Assembly: GCF_014764405.1 (NCBI RefSeq)
Contig: NZ_CP061725.1
Span: forward strand, 2,852,001-2,916,000
Direction of reading: 5' to 3'
DNA length: 64,000 bases
Origin: Micromonospora craniellae
Lineage (GTDB): Bacteria > Actinomycetota > Actinomycetes > Mycobacteriales > Micromonosporaceae
Below, in pieces: positions 52,941-61,607 of the stretch. Position 1 is the first letter of the stretch. Each line of letters starts with the position of its first letter. The position numbers and the translations under genes are program-made. A model generated the notes under the pieces. That model did no database searches. It had not been told where the DNA came from and saw only the letters and a program-made list of their open reading frames with translations.

Positions 52941-55322
52941 TCAGCTGATCGCGTCGATTTCAGCCGCCAGCTCGGCGGCCTCGGCCGCGCCGAGACGCCG
53001 GAAGATCTCTAGAGCCCGTCTCATGTCGGCGATGCCGTTGATGACACTGGTGGCGACCGCACATCGACCGATGCCCGCCAACGCCCGCGCCTCGTCGAGG
53101 GGACTTCCTGCCTCACGGGCCAGTCGAAGTGCTTGGACGTGACATGCTCGCGCTGGCTCAGAATTGCCCGAGCTCCGCAACAGGTCTCCCTGATAGTTGA
53201 GCACCTCGGACTCAGTCTGGCGGTCGCCGAGATCCCGGGCAGTAGTCAGCGCCTTCTCCAGCAGCGCGGTGGCCTGCGGGTAGTCACCAGTGAGCCGCCG
53301 CAGATTGGCCAGCTCGCAGAGGACCCAGGACTCTCCGTTGCGGTCACGGAAGCCCCGGAAGACGGCAAGTGCACGCTCCAACAGGGCAGCGGCCTGGAGG
53401 TAGTCACCAGCCAGCCGCCAAATTCTGCCCAGCTCGGCGAGGGTCCAGGCCTCGCCGTGGCGGTCAGCGATATCCAGGCGAATGGCCAGCGACTGCTCCT
53501 GCAGGGCGGTGGCCTGCGGGTAGTCACCAGTGAGCCGCCGCAGATTGGCCAGCTCGCAGAGGACCCAGGACTCTCCGTTGCGGTCACGGAAGCCCCGGAA
53601 GACGGCAAGTGCACGCTCCAACAGGGCAGCGGCCTGCAGATAGTCACCAGTCAACCGACGAAGGCAGCCCAGCTCGGTGACGGTGTACGCCTCGCCGTGG
53701 CGGTCACCAATGTCCAGATGGATGGTCAGCGCACGCTCCAGCAGGACGGTGGCCTGTGGGTAGTCACCGGTCGCCACCCGCAGGTTGCCCAGCTCGCTGA
53801 GGGTCCAGGCCTCTCCGTTGCGATCACCGAACCCCTTGACGATGGTCAGGATGTCGGTCTGGAGGGCTATGCCGTCGGTCCATGGACCGTCTTGGCGGAG
53901 GAAAGCGGCGAAGCTGGCGGCCAGGTCGACGGTGCGGGCGTGTTGGCTGTGCCGGCGGGTGTAGGCGACGCAGGCGGCCAGGTTAGCGCGTTCGGCGCGG
54001 AGCCATGCGGTGGCTTGAGCTTGGTCGGGTAGGTCTGGTACGGGGCTAGTGCATGCAGGAGTGGTGGTGTGGTGGGGCGTCGTGCCCCGGCGACGGATTC
54101 GCGTCGCGGCGATGGCGGCAGTGTGCTGGTAGAAGTCCAGCAGCCGGCCGGCGGCCGCGTCGGCTTCGTCGGTGATGGTGTGGGCGCGGGCGTAGAGGTT
54201 GATCAGATCATGGAGCCGGTAACGGTGGTGAGCGGGTTGCTCGGCTAGGTGATGGGTGTACAGGTCCCGCAGATGCCTCTGGACTGCGGTGACCGGCAGA
54301 TCGGTGAGGGCGGCTGCAGCGTAAAGGTCGATATCGGTGCCCGGGGTGAGGCTCAGCAGCCGTAGAACACGTTGCTGTTCTGCGGTCAGCCGCTGGTAAG
54401 ACAGGTCGAACACGGCGGCAACTCCGAGTTCCAGGCTGTCGCGGTACTCGTCGATGCTGGCGAGACGGTCCTGAGTGACTTCCAGGTCGGCCAGGACATC
54501 GGTGATCCCGCTGGTCTGCCCATCGGTGCCGATACCGGAGGCGAGGACAGTGATGGCCAGCGGCAGGTAGCCGCAAAGGCGAACCAGGCGGACCACTGCG
54601 GCCTGCCCGGCAGCATCGAGCCGGTGGGGGTGGACGCGGGTGAACAAGGCGACAGCCTCGGATTCGGGCAGGACTTCGAGGGGCAGAATTGTGGCCCCGT
54701 AGTCGCGGCGCAGCCTGGCCAGCCGGCGGCGGCTGGTGATCAGGACGAGACAGCCCGCTGAGCCGGGTAGCAGCGGGGCGACCTGTTCGCCGGTGGCGGC
54801 GTTGTCCAGGACGAGTAGCAGCCGCTTTCCTGCCATCCGGTCGCGCCACCGGTCCGCGCGGGCCGACGTGCCTTCGGGGATGTGTTCGGCGGTCAAGCCG
54901 GTGGCGGCCAGCAGCCCGGCGAGGACGTCGCCCGGCTCGGACGGGGCCCTGTCCGGGCTGTGGGCGTGCAGGTCGACGAACAGTTGCCCGTCCGGGAATC
55001 TGTCAGCCACCAGGTGCGCGACGTGGCGGGCCAGCGCGGTCTTACCGACCCCGGGCATGCCGTCGACCGCGTGGATGGCCACCACGCCGCCGGTGAGGGG
55101 GGGTGATGGAATCGGTGATTTCCCGGATTTGCTCGCCGCGGCCGGTGAACGTGGCAATGCCTGGGGGCAGGCCGTGCACCACCTGAACCGGAGCTGGTCC
55201 AGACTCCGCTGCGTGCTGGTGGTGATGGACGGTGACGGGGCCGCGGAAGGTTCCCTGTGCGCCGAAGTTGACGTTCGTGGAACGCTGGGCCAGTTCGGTC
55301 GGTGCGCCGGGGGTGGGTGACC
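52941..55322 (-). CDS. NB-ARC/TPR (NLR-like, STAND) protein, frameshifted in a G7 run
   Basis: Order from the N-terminus: a short region with NFGAQGTFRGPVTV (55228-55269); HGLPPGIATFTGRGEQIREI, the usual lead-in to NB-ARC; then the frame breaks at the G7 run at 55097-55103. NB-ARC continues with Walker A DGMPGVGKTALARHV, Walker B LLLVLDNAATGEQ, the TSRRR sensor, a GLPL-like GYLPLAITVLAS and an MHD-like LHDLINLY. The C-terminal ~400 residues are TPR units of 40 residues (DRHGEAWTLAELG, then RRLTGDY, ALLERAL). No ATG or GTG starts the first part, which runs on from the adjacent small gene. STAND proteins sense signals with the repeats and oligomerise on nucleotide binding. The family is clear; the ligand is unknown. 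Confidence 0.85.
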   Translation of the reverse strand, partial: GHPPPAHRPNWPSVPRTSTSAHREPSAAPSPSITTSTQRSLDQLRFRWCTACPQALPRSPAAASKSGKSPIPSPPLTGGVVAIHAVDGMPGVGKTALARHVAHLVADRFPDGQLFVDLHAHSPDRAPSEPGDVLAGLLAATGLTAEHIPEGTSARADRWRDRMAGKRLLLVLDNAATGEQVAPLLPGSAGCLVLITSRRRLARLRRDYGATILPLEVLPESEAVALFTRVHPHRLDAAGQAAVVRLVRLCGYLPLAITVLASGIGTDGQTSGITDVLADLEVTQDRLASIDEYRDSLELGVAAVFDLSYQRLTAEQQRVLRLLSLTPGTDIDLYAAAALTDLPVTAVQRHLRDLYTHHLAEQPAHHRYRLHDLINLYARAHTITDEADAAAGRLLDFYQHTAAIAATRIRRRGTTPHHTTTPACTSPVPDLPDQAQATAWLRAERANLAACVAYTRRHSQHARTVDLAASFAAFLRQDGPWTDGIALQTDILTIVKGFGDRNGEAWTLSELGNLRVATGDYPQATVLLERALTIHLDIGDRHGEAYTVTELGCLRRLTGDYLQAAALLERALAVFRGFRDRNGESWVLCELANLRRLTGDYPQATALQEQSLAIRLDIADRHGEAWTLAELGRIWRLAGDYLQAAALLERALAVFRGFRDRNGESWVLCELANLRRLTGDYPQATALLEKALTTARDLGDRQTESEVLNYQGDLLRSSGNSEPARACHVQALRLAREAGSPLDEARALAGIGRCAVATSVINGIADMRRALEIFRRLGAAEAAELAAEIDAIS
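53266..53636 (-). repeat. exact 131-bp duplication in the TPR region
   Basis: Bases 53266-53396 are identical to 53506-53636, 240 bp apart. This is two TPR units (120 bp each). The flanking units are divergent. So a two-unit block was recently copied or homogenised, which would change the number of ligand-binding repeats. Confidence 0.9.
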
Positions 55323-55787
55323 CTACGCCATACCCGGCTGGGCTGGGGGGATCGAAGTGGAGCCGAAGCTGACCTGGGCGTGGAACTCGCCCGTCGCTCC
55401 CAAGTTGTTGGTGACCTGATTGATGGTGTCCCCGACATGCCCGCCGCTGATCGTCGATGTTCCTATCCGGTATTTGCCCGCCTGCCACCCGGCCGGATCG
55501 GCTGCGGCCAGGAGCGCCTGTGCAGCGGCGAGGACCCGAGGGTCCTCACCGGCGCGGGCGATGGTGAGGGCCTCGCTGACGTCGCTCTGCCAGGCGCCGG
55601 GCTCCGCCTCGACCGCCTCCAGCACCGCATCCGACCGACCTTCCCGGACAAATGCCCGGCGTAGCAGTTCCCGCAATCCGGTGTAGGCGTCCACGACCAC
55701 GGATTGTGCGGCCGAGGTCACTCCGGCCGTCGTGCCGGCTGCCGCGCCGACCATCAACGCACTTAGGATCAACTCAACGTCAGACAT
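55323..55787 (-). CDS. small helical protein with a C-terminal amyloid-signalling-like motif (NLR partner)
   Basis: 154 residues from the ATG at 55787, with GAGGGTGAG upstream. Residues ~1-105 are helices (ELILSALMVGAAAGTTAG, then VVVDAYTGLRELLRRAF and EDPRVLAAAQALLAAADPAG). After GKYRIG, the C-terminal 40 residues are Gly/Asn-rich beta-like sequence, and N128-F141 reads NLGATGEFHAQVSF. This aligns without gaps to NFGAQGTFRGPVTV in the NLR-like protein (six of 14 identical, more similar). In bacteria, NLR genes often pair with a small effector that shares such a motif. The helices would be the effector (for example membrane-acting). If one base is missing in the G6 run at 55345-55350, the two proteins would be one. 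Confidence 0.7.
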   Translation of the reverse strand: MSDVELILSALMVGAAAGTTAGVTSAAQSVVVDAYTGLRELLRRAFVREGRSDAVLEAVEAEPGAWQSDVSEALTIARAGEDPRVLAAAQALLAAADPAGWQAGKYRIGTSTISGGHVGDTINQVTNNLGATGEFHAQVSFGSTSIPPAQPGMA

Positions 55788-55974
55788 CAAGCTCACCCTC
55801 CGTCGACCGGACTGGTCGATTGTGTCACATCTGGTCGAAAGATCGACATCGACGAGCAGTCCCGCAGCCAAGACCCGATCCGGCAGGTGTGCCTACGGCT
55901 GGGCGTCCGGCGCCGGGCAAACCGTCCCGTTCTGCGCATGGCCACCGGCGGCTGCCAGCAGACGGTGCAACGGG
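55788..55974. other. intergenic region upstream of the NLR pair
   Basis: About 190 bases holding the promoter side of the NLR pair, and downstream of the XRE gene (also leftward). No repeat or gene was recognised. Confidence 0.35.
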
Positions 55975-56323
55975 TCAGGCGCGCAGCGTGGACGCTGGGC
56001 GGCGCCGTCGTGCCGGCGGCAGGGATCGATGACGGCCCAGCCGCGGTACGACCTGACTGCCGGTCGGCGCGATGTCGGCGTTGGCGGCCCGTTTGAGCTC
56101 GTCACGGCGGGCCTTCACCTGCTGCGGCTCGTACAGCAGCAGCTCCGCCGGGGTGCAGTTCAGCACGGCGCAGAGCACGTCGAGGTCGTCTAAGCGGATC
56201 GACGTCGGCGTGGTCGTCCACAGCGCCGACATCTGCCCGCGGTGATCTCCAGCCCGTGCTCCGCCAGCAGCCGGCGCATCTCCGTGGACTCCAGATCCCG
56301 CGTTCAGCAGCCTTCCGCCGCAT
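55975..56323 (-). pseudogene. XRE-type helix-turn-helix regulator, frameshifted
   Basis: Three frames combine into one small regulator. It opens with RRKAAERGIW from the ATG at 56323. After one missing base near 56291 it continues as TEMRRLLAEHGLEITAG. After another missing base near 56236 it reads MSALWTTTPTSIRLDDLDVL, then CAVLNCTPAELLLYEPQQV. This is the N- and C-terminal pattern of the small Cro/CI-like regulators common in actinomycete elements. Both gaps are single bases at G/C doublets. If intact, it would regulate the adjacent int/xis or NLR genes. It is leftward and upstream of the NLR pair. Confidence 0.6.
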
Positions 56324-56448
56324 CCGCGGGCGGCGCACGGCTGGCGCCGCCGACCTCGATTCCGGCATACCGACTGATCCTCGGGGCTGGCCCCGTTCTG
56401 GGCGCGCCAGATCCCCGACCGACTTTCACTGCCATTCAAGGAGTAGTC

Positions 56449-56727
56449 ATGTCATCCGACCGACCCTCGACCTCTTCATCGACTACATCGACGTCGGGCA
56501 GTGGCGCGTGGAGCCTCGACAAGGTCCGCGCGCTCGGCACGACCACCGACGTCGCCACCGCAGGCGCCATCTTCGGTCTGTCGCGGTCCAGCGCCTACGA
56601 GCTGGCCCGGTCCAACAGGCTGCCGATACCGGTCATGAAGATCGGCTCCCGCTACCGGGTGTCCGTGCCGGCCATCATCGCCGTCCTCACCGCCACCAAG
56701 CTCGACCGCCCACCGCAGGTGACTTGA
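56449..56727 (+). CDS. excisionase-like protein (helix-turn-helix, MerR-like)
   Basis: 92 residues from the ATG at 56449, which has AAGGAG upstream. After a Ser/Thr-rich head, residues ~29-85 form a winged helix-turn-helix (TDVATAGAIFGLSRSSAYEL, then IPVMKIGSRYRVSVPAIIAV) of the Xis/helix-turn-helix-17 kind. Excisionases bind att DNA and turn the integrase toward excision. It is transcribed with the integrase gene, 92 bp downstream. Confidence 0.85.
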   Translation: MSSDRPSTSSSTTSTSGSGAWSLDKVRALGTTTDVATAGAIFGLSRSSAYELARSNRLPIPVMKIGSRYRVSVPAIIAVLTATKLDRPPQVT

Positions 56728-56819
56728 CCCGCTCCCCACGACCGAGCGTTGATCACCATCCAACGACACCCGACAATCCGATGCCCGCTCGGCATCGGCA
56801 CGAAGGAGACCTTGTTCCG

Positions 56820-58340
56820 ATGGCCGATGGATCCATCACCAAACGCTGCGGCTGCCGCCACAACGGCAAACGCCTCGGCGTGAAGTGCCCCAAGCTGCGC
56901 CGCGGCAACGGATGGAACCCCCACCACGGCATGTGGGCGTACCAACTCGAACTCCCACCCGACACCACCGGAGCCCGACGGCAGTTACGGCGGGCCGGGT
57001 TCGACACCCGCGACGCCGCCGCCACCGAACGCGACCACGCGCAGGCGCTGCTCGACCTCGGCGGCACCGACAACCTCCTGCGCCGCCACGTCGCCGACCT
57101 ACTGCACCGCCTCCGGCACGGCGAACCGCTACCCGACCGCGACACCCTCTCCCGCGACCTCCACACCACCCCAGCAAGCGGCGGCACGGGCGCACCCACC
57201 GCCGGTACCCCGTTGACCCTCGGCGTCTACCTCACCACCTGGATCACCGACGTCACCGGCCTCGCACCGGCCACCCTGCGCAGCTACCGCGATCACCTCA
57301 ACAAGTACTGGATCCCCAAGCTCGGCGACGTACCGCTGCACACCCTCACGGCCGGGCACATCCAGTCGGTGTTCGCTGGCATCGAGGCCCGCAACGCCGA
57401 GATCCTCACCGCCCGCCAAAGCACCCAGCAGTCCGTACGTGACAGCGTCAAAGGGGTACGGACGGTCGGACCAGCGAGCATGCACCGCATCCTGGCCACC
57501 CTCCGCAAGGCACTCAACGACGCCCGCCGCCTCTACCGGCACAGACTCGTCGACCACAACCCGGCGGAGTCGGTGATCCTGCGCTCCGGCGCCCCACCCA
57601 AGCCCAGACTCTGGACCACCTCCGCCGTCAACCGGTGGCGGCACACCGGCCGACGTCCCAGCCCCGTCATGGTGTGGACCCCACAGCAGGTCGGCGAGTT
57701 CCTCGACCACGTCGACGCCCACGACCCCGAACTGTCCGCCCTGTTCGACCTCGCCGTGCACCGCGGACCCCGCCGCGGTGAACTCGCCGGACTCCACGAC
57801 TACGACATCGACCTGACCGCCAACGAGTTGACCATCGTCGACCAACGCACCAGCGTCGGCTACAAAGTCATCGAGAAGACGGTGAAGTCCGCCGCGGGTG
57901 ACCGGGTGGTGCCGCTGGCCAAGGAGACGGTGGCGGGGCTACGCGAGTACCTCACCCGGCGCGCCGCCTGGAAACTCTCCGCCGGAGACCGGTGGCATCA
58001 CAGCGACGTCTTCTTCGTCCGCCGCGACGGACGCCCATGGCACCCCGAACTGATCACCACCCGCTTCGACCGGCACGTCAGCAACGCCGGACTCCCACCC
58101 ATCCGGTTCCACGACCTGCGACACACCGCCGCCACCCTCATGCTCGCCGCCGGAGCCGGCATCAAGGAAATCCAAGACACCCTCGGACACGCCAGCTACA
58201 AACTGACCGCCGACACCTACACCAGCGTCCTCCAGGAACTCAAACACACCACCGCCGAAGCCACCACCAAACTCATCCCCCGCCGCCGCCACCGCGGCGG
58301 CGACCCCGAGGCAGGGGGCGGACACCGCACCGCCGCATGA
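56820..58340 (+). CDS. tyrosine-type site-specific integrase
   Basis: 506 residues from the ATG at 56820, 11 bases after AAGGAG. The N-terminal part has a Cys/His-rich head (ITKRCGCRHNGKRLGVKCPK) and an arm-binding region. The SAM-like core-binding domain is near 145-200. The catalytic domain carries R in RGPRRGELAG (~319), the H-x2-R in RFHDLRHTAATL (~431-434), H in LGHASY (~457) and the Tyr in ADTYTSV (~467). It would recombine the element's att site with a chromosomal site, and the last 40 residues are a basic tail. Such enzymes are typical of actinomycete conjugative elements. The att site was not located. Confidence 0.93.
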   Translation: MADGSITKRCGCRHNGKRLGVKCPKLRRGNGWNPHHGMWAYQLELPPDTTGARRQLRRAGFDTRDAAATERDHAQALLDLGGTDNLLRRHVADLLHRLRHGEPLPDRDTLSRDLHTTPASGGTGAPTAGTPLTLGVYLTTWITDVTGLAPATLRSYRDHLNKYWIPKLGDVPLHTLTAGHIQSVFAGIEARNAEILTARQSTQQSVRDSVKGVRTVGPASMHRILATLRKALNDARRLYRHRLVDHNPAESVILRSGAPPKPRLWTTSAVNRWRHTGRRPSPVMVWTPQQVGEFLDHVDAHDPELSALFDLAVHRGPRRGELAGLHDYDIDLTANELTIVDQRTSVGYKVIEKTVKSAAGDRVVPLAKETVAGLREYLTRRAAWKLSAGDRWHHSDVFFVRRDGRPWHPELITTRFDRHVSNAGLPPIRFHDLRHTAATLMLAAGAGIKEIQDTLGHASYKLTADTYTSVLQELKHTTAEATTKLIPRRRHRGGDPEAGGGHRTAA

Positions 58341-58491
58341 CCACCCCGCGGTCGGCGGGAGCACCCGTCGTGTACGAGAGTCGACGGTGCAGCGCCTTGC
58401 CATGGCGTGTATGCATCGATCTGGTGCCGCAGTGGGAGTTCGTGGTGGGCCGTGCCGGACGAGTCGATGGACCCGTCCGGCACGGCGGTCA
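58341..58491. other. downstream of the integrase
   Basis: About 150 bases. An attachment site would be expected near here. I could see no tRNA-like fold. A small inverted repeat (CGCC...GGCG) near 58394-58408 is the only structure. Confidence 0.3.
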
Positions 58492-58686
58492 TCATCGGCG
58501 CCCGAAGTAGACGCCCACGGCGGTGGCGGCCGCTGCGCCGATGCCGGCCACGGCCGTGAACGCCATGTCGGCAGCGCCGTTCAGGGCCAAGGCGACGCAG
58601 GCGAGTACAGCTGTGCCCGCCACGCAGGCGGACAGGAATGCGATGCGGTCGCGGGCCGAGACAGGTGCCCTCGTCGCGGACGTCAC
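58492..58686 (-). CDS. small two-helix membrane protein
   Basis: 64 residues, starting at a GTG at 58686. Two hydrophobic helices (RIAFLSACVAGTAVLACVAL and AVAGIGAAAATAVGVYF) follow a short Arg-rich head. No ribosome-binding site is clear. The codon use is like that of real genes, and the IS5-family element sits 75 bp upstream, so its promoter may have been disrupted. Confidence 0.5.
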   Translation of the reverse strand: MTSATRAPVSARDRIAFLSACVAGTAVLACVALALNGAADMAFTAVAGIGAAAATAVGVYFGRR

Positions 58687-58760
58687 CCGGCCGGGCTCTT
58701 GGCGCCTGGAAGGTCTGGCGGCCAGGTGCTTTCGGACTTCGGGGTGGGCCCGGCCGCTAG

Positions 58761-59812
58761 GCCGTGTGTCATAAGTGCCCGTGGCCCTGCTGTGAGGTGA
58801 TCGGCTGGGTGTGTCGGTGATCGATATGCGGTGAGGTCTCCGGTAGATGGGTTATCGACCAAGACAACCATCTGCACGGAGACCTCGTGGCCAGCGTAGC
58901 GGTGACGAGGCGGCACGACCTGACCGACGCGCAGTGGGCGGTGCTGGAGCCGTTGCTGCCCGGGCGGAAGAAGCCGGGTCGGCCGCCGAAGTGGAGCAAG
59001 CGGCAGCTCATTGACGGGATCAGGTGGCGGGTCCGTACGGGTGCGCCGTGGCGGGACGTGCCGGACTGCTATGGGCACTGGCGGACGGTGTACGGGCTGT
59101 ACCGGCGCTGGCAGCGGGCGGGGGTGTGGGCGGGGATCCTGGCCGGGTTGCAGGGTAGGGCCGACGCGCTCGGGTTGATCTCCTGGGACGTGAGTGTGGA
59201 CTCCACGATCGTGCGGGCGCATCAGCACGCCGCCGGCGCCCGCCGGGGCAGTCACACGCAGGTCGAGCCGCCGGGCGGCAGCAGCGCCGCCGAGCCGGCG
59301 GATCACGCGCTGGGCCGGTCCCGGGGCGGTCTGACGACCAAGCTGCACCTGGCCTGCGAGCAGGGCCGCATGGTGCTGGCGTTCGTCATCACCGGTGGGC
59401 AGCGCGGCGACAGCCCGCAGTTCACCACTGTGCTGGACCGCATCCGGGTGCCTCGTCTCGGTGTCGGCCGGCCCCGGTGTCGGCCGCAGCGGGTCCTGGC
59501 GGACAAGGCGTACAGCAGCAAGGCCAACCGCGGCTACCTGCGGCGCCGTGGTATCGGCTGTGTCATCCCGGTCAAGGCCGACCAGGCCGCGAACCGCCGT
59601 AAGAAGGGCTCGGCGGGTGGCCGGCCACCCGCCTTCGACCCCAGCGCATACCGGCAGCGTCACGCCGTGGAGTGCGGCATCAGCCTGCTCAAACAGCACC
59701 GTGCCGTGGCCACCCGCTACGACAAACTCGCAGTGCGCTACGAAGCCACCGCCACCATCAGCATGATCGACAACTGGCTCCGGCGCCTCGAACGGCACTT
59801 ATGACACACGAC
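58761..59812. mobile_element. IS5-family insertion sequence
   Basis: 1052 bp with terminal repeats sharing CGTGTGTCATAAGTGCC (one difference near the ends) and flanked by the 4-bp target duplication CTAG at 58757-58760 and 59813-59816. That duplication and the single transposase gene place it in the IS427-like group of IS5. It looks intact and recently inserted. Confidence 0.9.
58887..59804 (+). CDS. IS5-family transposase
   Basis: 305 residues. It begins with the DDE family's N-terminal part (DLTDAQWAVLEPLLPGRKKP, then WRVRTGAPWRDVPDCYG). The catalytic first D lies in WDVSVDSTIV (~111), the second in RVLADKAYSSK (~210), and the E in RHAVECGISLLKQHRA (~265). The central Gly/Ser-rich insert (RGSHTQVEPPGGSSAAEP) is normal for the group. 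Its end lies at the right terminal repeat. Confidence 0.95.
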   Translation: MASVAVTRRHDLTDAQWAVLEPLLPGRKKPGRPPKWSKRQLIDGIRWRVRTGAPWRDVPDCYGHWRTVYGLYRRWQRAGVWAGILAGLQGRADALGLISWDVSVDSTIVRAHQHAAGARRGSHTQVEPPGGSSAAEPADHALGRSRGGLTTKLHLACEQGRMVLAFVITGGQRGDSPQFTTVLDRIRVPRLGVGRPRCRPQRVLADKAYSSKANRGYLRRRGIGCVIPVKADQAANRRKKGSAGGRPPAFDPSAYRQRHAVECGISLLKQHRAVATRYDKLAVRYEATATISMIDNWLRRLERHL

Positions 59813-59816
59813 CTAG

Positions 59817-60674
59817 ACGGCTGCACACGCCGACGCCCAGGCTGATTCGGAAGGGTGAGAGCGGCGCCCCCTTTCGGGGGAGTCCGTCCTCCCTTCCTGT
59901 TCGTTAGCCTCATTGAACCTGCACTTTCTCCAGTTGGTTGCAGGTCAGGGGGCGGCACCCGCTGCAACGGTTTGTGCCGCCCCTGCCCCACCGAGCTGTT
60001 CCGCTCGTTCTTGTCAGGTAACGACGGTGGGGCGAAACAGACGTCCGCGCTTCTCCTACCCGAAGACGGCAGTCGCACAGAATCTGTGCGTTTTGCTTAG
60101 CCCGCTATGTCTTTCTTGTCGCTTTCGCAATGCCCTCAAAACGCATCGATTCGGGCGCATGCAAGTTGCAGGAGGCAAGGAAGCAAATAGACATCAGCCT
60201 ACGCACCTTGAGGGCCATCCACCGAGTGTGGTACCAAAGTGGCTGGCCAGACCCCCGGAAGCATCGGAGGTGGTCTACCTAGATGCCGGTAACGGAACAA
60301 TCGTTAAGTGACTCATGTCACAGTCCAGTCGTACAAGCCTCCCGCTGAAGCGAGGTTGGATCGCTGGTCCAGCACGGTGAGCAACCGGCTACAGACGGCG
60401 AACACCACCACCCCGAGCTTGCGGGGCGCGTGCCGCCCCGTCGGGCAGCTCGGCACGGCCCGGCGTCACGGCCACCGCGAGGGTGTCACCGAATCTTGCG
60501 GTCCACCTGAATCCGTACTCCCACCGGTGGACTACATGAAAGCAATCATCGCGGCACATCTCACTGAGTGAGTACTGAGTGACCTCCGGTCATTCTGGCC
60601 TCCGGCGCCACATGTCCAGGATTCTCAGCATCGCGGACCGTCACGGATGGATGCTGCGAACCGGGGGAAGAATC
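59817..60674. other. long region without a clear gene
   Basis: About 860 bases. It holds two hairpins. At 59943-59988 a ~12-bp GC-rich stem (CAGGGGGCGGCAC against GTGCCGCCCCTG) looks like a terminator or part of a structured RNA. At 60074-60090 the 17-base palindrome CGCACAGA-A-TCTGTGCG is followed by TTTTG, like a terminator. A frame at 60308-60571 (87 residues, ending VDYMKAIIAAHLTE) is possible but without a clear ribosome site. This stretch is less GC-rich than its neighbours. Confidence 0.4.
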
Positions 60675-61598
60675 ATGTGGCTACGGAGACTGCTCGATAG
60701 CGCACCGGCTCGTCTCGCAGGACGCAGCTCTGACCTGCTTCAACTCGCCGTTCTCAGCGTCACCGCCCTTGTAGCCCTGCATGGCGTCGCGGCCACCTGG
60801 CTGATCTCGGACCATGTCGCGACAACCGCGATCGTGGCTGTCCCAGCGGCCGTCGCCAGCGTCACGGTCGTCATCTACGTCAGGTACGTCCACACGCCCA
60901 CAGACTTCGTTATTGAAGAGCTCAACGGGCTTCTCATCGTCAACCGGGTCAAGGGTGAGTGTGGCCGGGACTACCACCGATACACGTACAGCCGTCGACA
61001 ACGTATCCGTGCCGTCCGGCACAACCTCCGACTAGTCGGAATCCGTTCACACTGGAGCGGACAAAGCCGCACGGTGAAGCAGGTGACGTCGTTGTTCCCG
61101 GAGCATCGATTATTCGATCCTGCCCTCGCGGAAGAGGACGGGCGGGTTCACCGATGGCTATACCTACATGGGCCGATCGGACGGGGCCGACAGCTCGATG
61201 TCGGCATCATGCACGTCTTCGAGGACGTCTACGCGCCGATGAAGCCGTACTACCGCGAGAGCGGCGAGGATCGCCCTGTCGGCCGGCTGTCGGTACGGGT
61301 CCGGTTCGACCTCGACGACGCACCGGTCGAGGCCTGGCAGGTCGTCTGGAAGCGTTCCAAGGCTGGTGCAGCCCGCCAGGAAGTGGCACGTGTCGAGTGC
61401 CGACCCGTCGATGACCTCCACACCGGTTCGGTCATCTACGAGCTCCTCGAGAACCGACCGGAACCAGGCTGCGCGTACGGCATCTGCTGGCGGTGGCAGG
61501 CGGGCAGCTCTCGGGATCTGGCGGCCGGGCTGGCGATGCCTCCAGCGAGCCTGGGTGCCGCACGCTCTGGTGTGATCTACCCGGCGGGGCCCCGGTAG
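60675..61598 (+). CDS. two-helix membrane protein with large cytoplasmic domain
   Basis: 308 residues from the ATG at 60675, which has GGGGGAAG just upstream; earlier starts lack this. Two hydrophobic helices at ~18-70 (DLLQLAVLSVTALVALHGVA, then ATTAIVAVPAAVASVTVVIY) are followed by VHTPTDFVIEELNGLLIVNR and a domain of ~230 residues rich in Arg and Trp. No motif was recognised. The similarity of the N-terminal helix pair to small-molecule sensor proteins is not enough to assign a function. Confidence 0.65.
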   Translation: MWLRRLLDSAPARLAGRSSDLLQLAVLSVTALVALHGVAATWLISDHVATTAIVAVPAAVASVTVVIYVRYVHTPTDFVIEELNGLLIVNRVKGECGRDYHRYTYSRRQRIRAVRHNLRLVGIRSHWSGQSRTVKQVTSLFPEHRLFDPALAEEDGRVHRWLYLHGPIGRGRQLDVGIMHVFEDVYAPMKPYYRESGEDRPVGRLSVRVRFDLDDAPVEAWQVVWKRSKAGAARQEVARVECRPVDDLHTGSVIYELLENRPEPGCAYGICWRWQAGSSRDLAAGLAMPPASLGAARSGVIYPAGPR

Positions 61599-61607
61599 GA
61601 CGGCCGG

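Noticed and set aside
58341..58491. Possible tRNA att site after the integrase
   Set aside because: No cloverleaf, T-loop or CCA-like end could be drawn on either strand.
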